A stretch of 64,000 nt of DNA from Cymodocea nodosa (Eukaryota; Streptophyta; Magnoliopsida; Alismatales; Cymodoceaceae), in NCBI GenBank assembly GCA_036874045.1, contig JAZBRI010000011.1, positions 12,406,501 to 12,470,500 on the forward strand, given 5' to 3'. Below the pieces are notes generated by a model. The model searched no databases. It had not been told where the DNA came from and saw nothing but the letters and a program-made list of their open reading frames with translations. Below, in pieces: positions 23,428 through 34,068 of the stretch. Position 1 is the stretch's first letter. Every line of letters begins with the position of its first letter. A program made the position numbers and the translations under genes.

Positions 23428-24616
23428 TACCGTTGTCCTTCCGACAGCCTCCTTAGTCGTCTGATCTTCGACGGTTGAGAATATCTCAACCGTACGCGCG
23501 TCTTGGAGGGGTGTAGATCTAGGTAAACTCTAAGTTTACCCAGATCCGAGTCGGGTACTCGAATCCTATATAATCAAATCTAGACTCGTTGGATTAAACC
23601 TGGGTTATCAGTTAGACCGGTTAACCCAATATTAATCTAAGGCTCCACCTCTAGATTAACCGATTATAGTCAGCTAATGTTTCGATTTGAGAGCTAACGT
23701 CATGCTGACATCACGCCATCTGCTAACATTATTATACCGTTTGATGACATCATTGTTTCGTTTGCTGATGTCAACATTCTATCTAATGATGTTAGCATTG
23801 CTTAAATTGGTTTAATTTAAGCTAAACCCTTTAAGGGAGCCCTATTACCTTTCCATGTGATACCTTAGAGGAAAAATATTACCTGTTTAGGTGTATTCCG
23901 AGTTGTTTTTACCTTAGGGGAGGTCCCTTTTGTACATTTTATATAAAAGCCCCTAAGGACAATTTTATCTTGGACCTTTTTACCCCTTAGGGTGGCCCGA
24001 CCATAATATTGACTTGTAGTACGCTAAAGGGGGATGACAAGTCTATGACTTTGATATCTAGGGCCTGTCATGCATATTTTCTGCATGACTCTTCTACCCT
24101 TAGTTGACTTTTTATAAAGTCAACCCCAAAGGCTTTTGACTTTACTTAGGCCTTCTAGGCTCAAGGTTTCTTACCTTCCCAAACTCGTGTTTAGGTAGAT
24201 CTTTTGAGTGATCCCACACATAGGTCATCCCCTAGTGGATATGGTCAACTATGTTGACCTTGGTCAAAGCCAACTATGTGACTTTGACTAGTTAAAGTCA
24301 AAGTCAACTAGTTACTTTGACCTTTTCCCCCACTTTGACTAAAGACCTACGGTCTTTACATAAGCCTTATGTGGTTTCTAGAGGAGGAACATTTTTATTG
24401 TACTGTAATCCTTTATTTCACGCTTTAAAGTCCAATAAGACATTTACACGACCCTTTAGAGAGGTTGGCTTCGGTTAGGTGGGTAAGGTGCCTCACACAT
24501 TCTCTACTTGTATCCTAGATACTTGCCTAGAGTCTTTGGGGCTTTTCTTGTCGGTCCCTTGATACACAAGAGATCAATAGTACAGGTTTTCTTAGTCTCC
24601 CTTTAATGAATTAGGT
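23428..24616 (+). repeat. Gypsy-type LTR-like segment, right part of the composite block
   Basis: About 1.2 kb ending in TGAATTAGGTGGCGACTCC. In plant gypsy elements a TGGCGACTC-type sequence follows the 3' edge of the LTR as primer-binding site, which would put this LTR on the plus strand. It has repeated GACTTTGACT/AGTCAAAGTC motifs at 24.24-24.36 kb. No open frame. Confidence 0.45.
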
Positions 24617-24716
24617 GGCGACTCCTTTATCAATGTGGACCCTTTTAGGGTTCGCAATGATGGGGTATTAGCATCATTCGTGGGCGTTTGGGTTACCCCC
24701 ATTTTTTTCAAATGTT

Positions 24717-25290
24717 CATAGTAGTTCTAATATTTTCTAGAAAAGGTTTTAATTCTTCAACACCTACTTAAACTATAAGATTAATTATATGACATATATA
24801 TCTTTGGTGAAATAAATCAAAATCATTTGGTGAAGTTAATCTACTTTAAACATAGAGATAGTTGCATTATTACTAAATGCATTATCAAATGTAATACTAC
24901 ATGCTTTTTCTTTAATTTCATAAAATTCAAAAATTTTCATAATAGTAGAAATCCTATTATGTGGATGATTTATTCTTCTAAATTATATTAATCTTTTTTG
25001 TAAAACCCAATTATCATCAATAAAATGTGCAATAACAACAATATATCCTGCTTTACTTCTACCTTCCCAAATATCTGATGTACATGTTATAGATGTGTTA
25101 ATAGAACCTATTATATTAAATAATTCCATTCTAAGTTTATTATAAAGTTCAATAATATCTTCCTAGGTTGTATTTCTAGAAACTTTTTTAAATTATGGAT
25201 AATAAGCTTGTGAAATATATTCTTGAAAATATTGACTATCACCAAAATTAATAAATAAATATATTTTTGAAATGTATTCCGTAAAAATAC
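24717..25290 (-). pseudogene. hAT transposase, N-terminal half
   Basis: Minus-strand translation reads FGDSQYFQEYISQAYYP, KVSRNTT, EDIIELYNKLRMELFNIIGS, CTSDIWEGRSKAGYIVVIAH, FIDDNWVLQKRL and ACSITFDNAFSNNATISMF. This is the ordered core of plant hAT transposases (family: TSDIWTGRNKQGYICVTAHYIDDNWVL; ITLDNASSN), interrupted by stops. It ends LENIRTTM at the CATAG junction and continues at 15356. The N-terminal BED zinc finger is missing. Confidence 0.88.
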
Positions 25291-25639
25291 AAACATTAAA
25301 ACAATGTTTGTAAATAATGCTCATTTTTGTTCGTAAAAATAACGTTCGTTGAAAATGTTAAAATTTAAAAAGGTTACGAGTTACTAGGTCAACCTATGGC
25401 ATGTGGGCTAACTCGACCTAACCCAACCCGAATCTAATATATTACAACCCAACCGTTTAAATCAAGTCGGGCCGGGCTAGCCCATTACGAGCTAGGTCAG
25501 GCTGGCCTAACCTATTTGACACCTCTAGAGAGGCGTCGAACATGTTTTTTTTTTCTTTTTTTACATGTAAGTGTATTAGGTCAAGGTAGCCCAACCTAAG
25601 GTAGAAGAGTTTGGTCCATAAAATCTTAAAAATTAAGAT

Positions 25640-26215
25640 TTTTTCTTATTCAATAATTATTATTAGTATTATTAAAATTAATGATGATGATTATTCTAGT
25701 ATATAATATATATATTGTGTTTCATACTCTATAACATATAAATCAAATATATTATTTTAATTTTTTTTCTACATTTTCAAATTTACATTAAATTCTACAT
25801 TTAAACAATTTTATATTGTAATTATTAATTTTCTAACAATTTTTATTTTAATTCTAAGATTTAGATAAACACTTAATATATATAAAAGAGGTATATTATT
25901 CCAATACTTTAAAAAAAAATCGATGTAAAAAATAGATAATTTCCGTAATTATTAAAAATTCTTGCAAAATTATATAAATGATATATTATATAAATAGAGG
26001 TAGAATAATATATTCTTAATAAATGTCCATATGCATTATAAAATGGTTTTAAAATTTTAATAAAATAATTAACTATTGTAAAATCATTTTCATATAATGA
26101 TATTGTACTATCATCAATTTTATCATTATAATAAATTTTTATAACTTTTTTATAAGATAAATAATTTTTTAACATGAAATATAAAAAATTCTATTTATGA
26201 AGAACATCTATTCTT
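25640..26215 (-). pseudogene. Second hAT transposase fragment
   Basis: Minus-strand frame from 26175 shows LSYKKVIKIYYNDKIDDS, IVNYFIKILKPFYNAYGHLL and YIIYHLYNFARIFNNYGNYL. After a frame change it continues with KYWNNIPLLYILSVYLNL, then NNIFDLYV and a serine run. It covers the same middle-to-late region as the block at 14.7-15.2 kb, so it is a separate, more decayed copy. It lies just outside the right end of the nested hAT element. Confidence 0.82.
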
Positions 26216-26219
26216 ATAT

Positions 26220-28122
26220 CCACCGAATGCTACGCCTGATCGTTAAATTTGTCAGCTAGAAATATTCCGGAGACGAGTTTTCATAATATATGAAAGTTTG
26301 AATTTAACTAAAATGGATTCAGAAAATAAATTTGATCTTTCAACGAAACTTAAATAATTTTTATTATGTTTTGAAAATTTCATTTGTTTTTGTGATCTCC
26401 CGGATGTTAGCCGGCACCATCCTCTGTTTACCCTTTTCTTGTTGTTGTATGGCCTTCCATAAAAAGTGAAAATTGTCCGATTTACAAATCTACCGATTAA
26501 ACAATTACTAAATTCTTAATGTCCATTTCCATATTTTTCTCATTATTGTTCTAATAAGTTAATCTACCTAATGGTAACTTGATTTGCTCATGTTATTAAC
26601 TTACTCTCAGTTCATAAGCAACCTTGAAGTAATTCATTGGAAAGGAACCATTTGACTGCTAGCTTACAACAAAGAAGCCCCTAAGAAAGGCATACTTACA
26701 GGAAAAATAATTACGTGACGATAAAGATCTTTACTTGCAAAAACTATATAAGAGGTAGGCAATATGTGAAGTCCACTTCCAACTATTGTACATATGTCAA
26801 CAGTAAATTTTTTAACATGACAAGGTAAGAAATAGAATATAGACTCCAAATCCAGTGCAAATCCATAACCTACATTACTTTTGAGATGATGTCATTCAGG
26901 TCTTTTCCGATAGAGCTTGGTTTTACTTTGGAGATTCCCATGGATATGCATTATCACAATCAAGCTTCTACATTCATTGTCAATAATGTGATGAATAATA
27001 TTATTTCTACACCTTAGACTCAATCTTCGGAATAATTGAACTAAGTATGACTGATCTATATATGCTTCAACTTAAAAATAAGTGTTATATATAGAACACT
27101 ATAGATAGAACCAATGTTTTCTATTGTTATGCCCTTGGAATAGAACATTGTTGATCCCCACTTGTTTGTGGCTTCACATTCAGGCTTTATTCAATGAATT
27201 TTACTATTCAGAAAACAACTTTGGGAAGCCCAAGTAATAATGATTTCTCCTCAAGATCAGCCAAGCATATCTGATGCTATCATGGCAGGACCCTAACGGC
27301 ATGCCAACAGCGTGCATCTCTCGTATGAGAAGGTTATGGATGGTCACAAGGGAATAAATGACACCATCTCAAAAGACTAAAAAAACGAGAACACTGTTAA
27401 AACAGCACAAAAAGCCTACATGGTAAAAATAAGCAGACAACCCAAGGTATGTATTAAAACTTGATTCCACTTTGTCTTACTACTTCTGTGAGTAAATATG
27501 GAACACAATTGATAAGATCATGGCCTTGCATTAAGTAACTTAAGATAATCACATACCAAATTTATTTCATGCATAATCAATTCCTTTTAACATTCCATAT
27601 ACATCATCTTAAGAAACCCTACATGTTTTTCTTTAATTCTTTTCAGGAGCACTTAACACCTGCATCTTTTCATAACTTAAGTCTTGTTCAATGTTAGTCC
27701 TACCTACCAGTCTATATCCATTAGACAGACAATCATGTACTAGCTTAACTAATGCTACTCTACTTTCAGTGATTAAAAGTATATAGTCTGAGATAAGAAC
27801 ATACACCATTTTTCCTTGATTTTTTTTGTTTACTTAATTCATCCATAGTGAAAACAAAAGGATAAGTACTTGAAATTGATGCTAGATAAAATTTTTGAAA
27901 CAGTTCAATGGGAAAGAACAGTTAGCATTTCATGTCTAGCAAGAAAAAAGGCCTGAAAGGTAAGGTTTCAGCTATTTTCTTCTTTCTAAAAATTAATAAT
28001 AGACAACTGAAGCAAACAGAAGATGAACTCAGCATTATAAATAATATTCATATGACCTCATGAAATATCGCATTCAACAATGGCAAAATCACGGTTTTGG
28101 CAGCGAAATACTAAAAATCTGC
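26220..28122. other. Intergenic, no gene recognised
   Basis: AT-rich sequence downstream of the PPR gene. Short open frames on both strands carry no recognisable domain. I see no RNA gene or clear repeat here. Confidence 0.5.
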
Positions 28123-29904
28123 CTACGTAGCATTTCCAGGTTGCACTGAACCAAAAATTTTGGAGACGTCAGGATGCTTACGGATGTGATGTGGACACTT
28201 GAAGAGAAAATCTTGCGCCTCGGAATACCTCCCTTCGTTGAAGAATGACTTGAACAAAACTATATAGGATGGAAGCGAAGGGTAATCTTTTGAACTCAAT
28301 GCTTTCAAAAATTCTTTGGCATCCTCAACTGTTCCAAATTTGGAGATATAAGGAGGAAATGGATCAGCAAAGGGAGGCAACTGCTGCCTTCTCATCTTAC
28401 CCAGAAGTTTCAATGCTTCCTCAAGTTTTCGTCCATCCAGCAACTTTACAATCAAATGCTTGTATGTGGCTTGGTAAGGCTTCACCCTAATCTTCCCAGC
28501 CATCTCGACCAGCAATGTGTGCGCATCGATTACGCGATTGGCCTTGCACAATCCATTGACCATAACATCCAAAAGCTCACCATCAGCCTTGTAGTTTCTT
28601 GCTATCATATTGGTGAAGCAACCCAGTGCTGCATCGACTTCTCCCACGGAACAGTGTCCCTGAATCAAAATGGTCCAAGTCTTGACGTCGGGAAGACAAC
28701 CACTTGCTTCCATTTCGTCGAAAACCTTGCGGGCTTCATCCAATCTCTTTGCCTTGCACAGGCCGAAAACGATTTGACTGTGAGTGATGTTGTCAGGTTC
28801 AAAACCCGCATTCTTCATCTTCTCCACTAGCTTTCGAGCATTATCAAACTTGCCACACCTAGCGAGAGACCTGATAATGCCATCGTACACAACCTTGGAC
28901 ATGGGGTGCCCGTTGGCCTCGTACTTGTTGACTACCCTGGAGACCAGATCCAGGTCCGGTGGGTCGGCCAGCGATATCTGCCGGAGGAGCAAGCCGCAGT
29001 CTTGGACGGCAGGCTTGTAAGGGCCGTCCATCATAAGCTCGTAGAGACGCACGGCATCGTCCAGCATCTTGGACTTCTGGAACTGCCTCAAGACTTTGAT
29101 GTAAGTGTCGATATCGATGTGATACCCTTCCCTCCTCATCTCGTCCACCAGATGCCAGAACTCCCGTACAGAAGATTCGCGGTGGCCAAGGACCCTAAGC
29201 ATAGAATTGTACGAGGCGGAACCAAGTTTACCACCGTCGCAATTCCTCGCAACCCATCGGAAGAATCCGAGTGCCTTCGAGGGGCGGTGACGGAGTTCTT
29301 GCAGCACTTTGTCGAACATGGGATCGGATTCGGACAAAGAGAAGCTCAATTCATCTAGTTTGTTTCGGACTTGTTCTTCCTCTCCATCCGTGGAGACGGC
29401 GACATCGACAACGGCGCGGACCATTTCGTCCTCATCGAGGGAAGCACGGCCACCACAATCCTCGACCTTGGTCTTGTCTTTGGCTTGGGAGTAGAAGTGC
29501 GTGAGGCGGGCGGCATCGTCCAACAGTCTCTGCTTCTTGAGGGAGACGAGGATGGTGAAGTAGGAGCTCCCGTCCATGGTATAGCCGTCCCGCTCCATCC
29601 TCTGGGCGACTTCCCAGAAACGGGAGATTAGGCGCTTGTGTGCGAGGGACCTGAGCAGGAGGCTGTAGATGGTGGGGTTAGGTTTGAAGTGGAGATTGTC
29701 GGATGCGTGGTGGAAGAAGGCCAGGGCCTTGAGAGGGTGATGCTCCAGCTTCTTCAGCACGTACAGGACGGATTCATAGGTGAGGGGAGTGGCGCGGCAA
29801 TTGAGTTCTGGGACGAGCGGGCGCTGGAGGGAGGAGTAGGGAAGAACCTGCCGGGGATGATGGAAGTGGGCGGTGGTCATAAGGAGGAGACGGCGGAGGA
29901 GCAT
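28123..29904 (-). CDS. P-class pentatricopeptide repeat protein, organelle-targeted
   Basis: A single uninterrupted exon of 593 codons, as usual for PPR genes. The N-terminus (MLLRRLLLMTTAHFHHPRQV) is basic and lacks acidic residues, like a mitochondrial or plastid presequence. From about residue 40 to 560 the protein is built of helix-turn-helix PPR units, for example YDGIIRSLARCGKFDNARKL, HSQIVFGLCKAKRLDEAR and WTILIQGHCSVGEVDAAL. There is no C-terminal E, DYW or SMR domain, so it is a P-type RNA-binding protein expected to act in organelle RNA splicing, stability or translation. The tail (LSSKDYPSLPSYIVLFKSFF...CPHHIRKHPDVSKIFGS) resembles the Arabidopsis BIR6 (At3g48250) group, which supports splicing of a mitochondrial nad7 intron. 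That orthology is from memory and unproven. The acidic linker at about 146-185 is unusual within a repeat array. Confidence 0.93.
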   Translation of the reverse strand: MLLRRLLLMTTAHFHHPRQVLPYSSLQRPLVPELNCRATPLTYESVLYVLKKLEHHPLKALAFFHHASDNLHFKPNPTIYSLLLRSLAHKRLISRFWEVAQRMERDGYTMDGSSYFTILVSLKKQRLLDDAARLTHFYSQAKDKTKVEDCGGRASLDEDEMVRAVVDVAVSTDGEEEQVRNKLDELSFSLSESDPMFDKVLQELRHRPSKALGFFRWVARNCDGGKLGSASYNSMLRVLGHRESSVREFWHLVDEMRREGYHIDIDTYIKVLRQFQKSKMLDDAVRLYELMMDGPYKPAVQDCGLLLRQISLADPPDLDLVSRVVNKYEANGHPMSKVVYDGIIRSLARCGKFDNARKLVEKMKNAGFEPDNITHSQIVFGLCKAKRLDEARKVFDEMEASGCLPDVKTWTILIQGHCSVGEVDAALGCFTNMIARNYKADGELLDVMVNGLCKANRVIDAHTLLVEMAGKIRVKPYQATYKHLIVKLLDGRKLEEALKLLGKMRRQQLPPFADPFPPYISKFGTVEDAKEFLKALSSKDYPSLPSYIVLFKSFFNEGRYSEAQDFLFKCPHHIRKHPDVSKIFGSVQPGNAT

Positions 29905-30318
29905 GACTTCGGTCCTGTTTTCTGCTGGTCAGGTTTTGCAAAACAGAAAATATAAATATTCATTACCGAACTAATAAAGCGATATACGAAAGGTCAATAA
30001 TTATTGCGTCATTACGGAGATTTTAACTTTATCAAATTTTTCTTTTTGAAAATTCAAATCTGGTACTCTTCAATCATTTTATCAATTCCTTCAATTTGAT
30101 GGATCTTTCATCAAATAATATCAAAATCACTTGGCTAAACTTTCAACTCATGAAGCAACTCAATCTAGATTAGACATATTCTTAATTACTTCAGATTAGA
30201 AATCCATTTGCTATGGTAAAGCTTGAGTTTTATTGGATCACATTTTTTATCTATTTTAATACAAAACTTTAAAAGTAAGGATCCTTTCTTTTTAAATACT
30301 GTATTTCTTAAAGTCTTA
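29905..30318. other. 5' flank of the PPR gene
   Basis: About 400 bp of AT-rich sequence between the PPR start codon and the MITE at 30.3 kb. It presumably holds the promoter, but I cannot point to a specific element. Confidence 0.35.
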
Positions 30319-30835
30319 CGGTCTATTTATGTACATAGAATTAAAATTTCGATGAATTTGAAATTTTACAAAATTAAATGAAAATAGAATTTAAAATATA
30401 AGTATTTATGCATATTTAGAAATTCAATAAAATTTAAAATTTAGGTATTTCTGCATAGTATGGAATTTGATAAAATTAGAATTTTATATTTATGTATGAT
30501 AATAATGTAATATAATTATTTTTAATTAATTAATAAAAAATATAATTAATTAATAAATTTATTACATTAATAAATTAACTTGTTATATAATTATATTATT
30601 AAATTTTCTTATATCATTTATCAATAATTGAATGATATACAAAAAGGAATTCATTTTCAAAAGGAATTCAATTTCACACCTCTTTGAATAAGAATTTACA
30701 TTCTCATGTTTATATTATAATTTGAAATTTCATTTCTTTGTAGAATTGAAATTTTAAGTACACAGATACTTTTTATTTAGAATTGAACAGAATTCAAATT
30801 TATTTTTGTCCAATTCCAAATGTATAAATACTACA
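30319..30835. mobile_element. MITE copy B, about 415 bp upstream of the PPR start codon
   Basis: Matches copy A (6729-7227) over nearly its whole length, including the left arm (GAATTTAAAATA followed by AAGT-TTT-T), the central TTTATTACATTAAT and TATCAATAATTGAA segments, and the right arm (TTCATTTCTTT...GAATTGAAATTTTAAGT). Ends are imperfect inverted repeats (CTATTTATGTACATAGAATT against AATTCCAAATGTATAAATA). No coding capacity. Confidence 0.65.
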
Positions 30836-31249
30836 ATAAAGTAGATTTTAATGACTTTAGTCAGAATGTATGATACTCATTTCCTCTTCAAGTAATCCTA
30901 TAGATTGCCTAGTTATTGTCTAGTTGTTAAACTTAAAAAATTCAAAGAGATCATAAAATGTTGGGCTTATTAATGAAAAAATTTTCTTCGTAAGAAACAA
31001 AAATACATTGAATCCACAATTTCAGAATTCAACCATAAAGGAAAATGCTCGACTCTGATTGGAGCAAATAGAAATGTCCTGTTCTCTTTGAAACAGGAAC
31101 ACAATAATCTTCTCTTTTAACTTGAAATGGACTGAAAACAAAAATCTAAGTTCACGGTTAAGTGCCCAAAAAAAAATTATTTCCTCCCTTAATATTGATT
31201 TCTCATCGATCACTCTATTGCTTCTAGATCCTCTACTTCAAAAGCCTTC

Positions 31250-32400
31250 CTTTCTTAAGATCTTTATTGAAATTTCATAAAATTTGAGCATTCTCTAACT
31301 AAATAAGTATGATTAATATTATTGAAATTAATTAATTCTTACCTATTTATTGATGCATAAGTTTCATTATAAGTATTAATAAATAAACTTAAATCATATG
31401 ACGATGATGATGAGAATTGTGTTAAATATTGTGTTTAATGTGTTTCATATCTTACTACATATAAATCAAACATATTATTTAAATTTTCTTTTATATTTTC
31501 AATAGTTTTATTAAGTTCTATATTTAAACAATTTTTTATCACATTTAATATTCTTCTAACAATTTTTAATTTAGTCCTAGGATCTAAACAAACAATTAAT
31601 ATATATATAAGAGATATATTATTCTAATACTTTAAAAATTTTACTCTCATTTTTTCAATTACTAGTATAAAAATGGATAATTACTATAATTATTAATAAC
31701 CTTTGCAATATTATATAAATGATAAATTACATAAACAAATGTGTAATAATATATTCTAGATAAATATTCAGTTACATTATAAAATTGTTTTAAAATTTTA
31801 ATAAAAAAATTATAAATTTGAAAATCATTTTCATCTAAATGTGTTATATTACCATTAATACTACTATTATAATAAGTTTTTAATGCTTCTTTATAAGGGT
31901 AACAAATTATTAACATTAAATATAAAAAATTCCATCTATGAGGTACATCTATGGTAAATATTTATTCTTTTTGACATCTACCCCCACATTAATAAAATTA
32001 TTGTAGTTTTAATATTATCAACAAAAAGTTTTATTTCTTCTACATCAATTTGAACTATAAGATTAATTATGTGACATATATATCTTTAGTGAAATAAAGA
32101 AAAATTATTTAATAGATTTAATTTATTTCTAAACATGAGAATTATTACATTATTATTAAAACATTATCAAAGGTAATACTACTAATTTTATTTTTAATTC
32201 CAAAAATTTTAAAAACTTTTATAATATGTGAAAAAATATTATTAACATTATGAGAATGAGTTATTCTTTTAAATCCTTTTTTTTTTTGTAATGTGTTATA
32301 GCAATATATCCGTATTTAAATATTCCCTTCCAAATATCCAAAGTACATGCTATTAAAGTGTTTATACTATCTAGACATGTCATTGGGCCGTACCACCATA
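31250..32400 (-). pseudogene. Third hAT transposase copy, heavily decayed
   Basis: Minus-strand translation in several frames gives ACTLDIWKGIFKYGYIAI, NKISSITFDNV, TIDVPHRWNFLYLML, PYKEALKTYYNSSINGN and FFIKILKQFYNVTEYLSRI, in the correct order for a hAT transposase. Near the right edge (about 32360-32440) GGGCCGTACC and CCAGCCCAACTCGACCTG resemble the subterminal GC-rich part of the hAT element ending at 25516. Many stops and shifts show it is dead. Confidence 0.8.
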
Positions 32401-32468
32401 GGCCAGCCCAACTCGACCTGATTTAAAAATCCTTTAAAAGCATCTTATGCTCAAGTAGTTGGAAGTTT

Positions 32469-33130
32469 GATATATACTATGTTATATACACAACCAAACT
32501 TGGCATATACCATGAATATTATTAGTAAGTATCAAGGTAATCTCATAATGAAACATTAGGAAGTTGTCAAGAAAATAATAAAATATGTGAAAAGAAGTTT
32601 ATACCATAAGTTAATTTATCAAGTGGATGAACTTGAAGTATTTGGTTATATAGATGCAGATCTAGGTGATGATAAAGATGATGAGATGTCTACTTCGAGA
32701 TATGTATTTATCTTTGAAGGTGTAATTGTATCTTAAGGAAGTAAAAGCAAGGATGTACAATGAAATACACACAAGAAACTAAATATATTGCTTATAGTAC
32801 AACTACATCACATGTTGTTTAGATTAGAAGATTTATAAATGACTTAAATCTCATTTTGATTCATAGTCTAATAGAAATGTATTGTGATAAATATACAATG
32901 GTTTAAATATAACAAAATGATAACATATTAATATATATTATCATTATATTCATGATATTTTAAAAGGTGAAGAAATAAAATTGAATTATATATTCACATA
33001 TGATATGATTGTTGATTTTATGACAAAGAGAATTACAGTAGAAATATTTATTAAATTTGTGAATTTAATGAAATTAAGGAATATTTCCATCATCTATGAA
33101 AATAAAGAACATTTTTATAAATAATAGAAG
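32469..33130 (+). pseudogene. Ty1/copia pol tail (reverse transcriptase end and RNase H)
   Basis: Plus-strand translation with interruptions gives YTMLYTQPNLAYTMNIISKY, KYVKRSLYHKL, then VFGYIDADLGDDKDDEMSTS (the copia GYSDADWAGD..KSTSGY RNase H start). Further on it gives EMYCDKYTMV-like and GEEIKLNYIF-like remnants near the C-terminus. Frame breaks and stops are frequent. No partner gag is present nearby. The region directly downstream (33.13-33.45 kb) may be its 3' LTR. Confidence 0.82.
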
Positions 33131-34068
33131 TAGAAAATTAAAATGTACGTCATCATTGAAATCATTGAAGAAGGAAGGGATTCTCCCCCATTATTAAAAT
33201 CGTTAGAATAAATAGTTGACAGTTACAAGGAGTAGATAGGAGGTAGAGGAAGGTGGACAGACTTTTGCTCTACTACAAATAAAAGTGGAGATAGAGAAGA
33301 AGAAGATGCATTAAAAAAATTCTAACCTTCTCTATCTACTCCACCATTGTCCCCTCCTGCCGAACCTCACTAGGATCTTCTCCATGGTTGGTGATTCGAT
33401 CAATAAAATGACATTTATAAAAAAAAATATGAAAATTAAATTCTATTTTTAATATTTTTCAAACGTTACTTCAACTCTTCCAAATTTTTTTTTTTAGAGT
33501 TACATAGTTTTCTATATAGAGATCTACAACATCTAACTCTAGATTCTAAAACTAGAGTTATTCTCAAACTTAACCTCAGAATTTTTAAAAGTCAGATTTT
33601 TTATCTAAAAATAAGTAAAAATTAAAATATTATAGAATGTCGAAATGATATTCATAGAATTATTTTTCTTACAAGAAAAAGACTTCATTTTTATTGATCC
33701 AAAACATCCACCGGGAGGTTTAAATCAAAGGATACCAAAAATTTTCGGGTATATAGAATAATAATTAAGGGAGTTGAGTAAGCCGAGTGATTCAATAAAA
33801 ATGAAGCCCATAAGCCCTGCATGGGCTTATAATAACAAAAATGTGACCTTCCTGTGGCCGATTTTATTCAATGCCACCTACCACCAACTCAACCGTTCAC
33901 AATTACTTCCACAACCATCTTCCAACAACGCCGTTTCATTTTATTTTCTTTTGTGGAAAGATACGTATATATATATATATATATATATAAGCCCATGTCA
34001 TTGTGCTTCGATCAAAACGCACACAAGAACGAGTGAATGACCAGAATATTGCGTGAGAGAAGACAGAG
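33131..34068. other. Possible copia 3' LTR, then promoter region of the CHI-fold gene
   Basis: The first 300 bp includes a GA-rich part and a CT-rich leader-like stretch of the kind seen in LTRs. Beyond 33.45 kb it is AT-rich. A TA dinucleotide run (about 33966-33990) lies 80-100 bp upstream of the CHI-fold start codon and may supply its TATA element. Confidence 0.35.

Larger units (their letters stand above)
15357..24716. mobile_element. Composite LTR-element block inserted in the hAT transposase gene
   Basis: The pentamer CATAG occurs at 15352-15356 and 24717-24721, exactly where the hAT reading frame breaks off and resumes (RTTM / MTTLGY). This is what a 5-bp LTR-retrotransposon target duplication looks like. 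The block begins ACACCCAAATCTTGACCCCC and ends TTTTTTTCAAATGTT, so the outer termini are not the standard TG...CA. A primer-site-like TGGCGACTCCTTTATCAATG lies about 100 bp inside the right end at 24616, hinting at a plus-strand Ty3/gypsy relative. Several further LTR-like units sit inside the block. The internal order is not resolved. Confidence 0.6.
11279..25516 (-). mobile_element. hAT transposon, split by later retroelement insertions
   Basis: The left end begins TAGAGGTGTCAATGGACC and is followed by GC-rich subterminal sequence. The right end is the mirror image, ending in ATTTGACACCTCTA after a GGCC/GGGC-rich subterminal region. This end structure is typical of plant hAT elements. Transposase sequence on the minus strand lies in two blocks, 25270-24717 then 15356-14411. 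They join in order once the intervening 9.4 kb is removed. A copia element occupies about 11.48-14.41 kb near the C-terminal end. No convincing 8-bp target duplication remains outside the ends. Confidence 0.7.

Noticed and set aside
28269..29631. Several long plus-strand open frames opposite the PPR gene
   Set aside because: Antisense shadows of a GC-rich coding exon, with no independent domain or signals.
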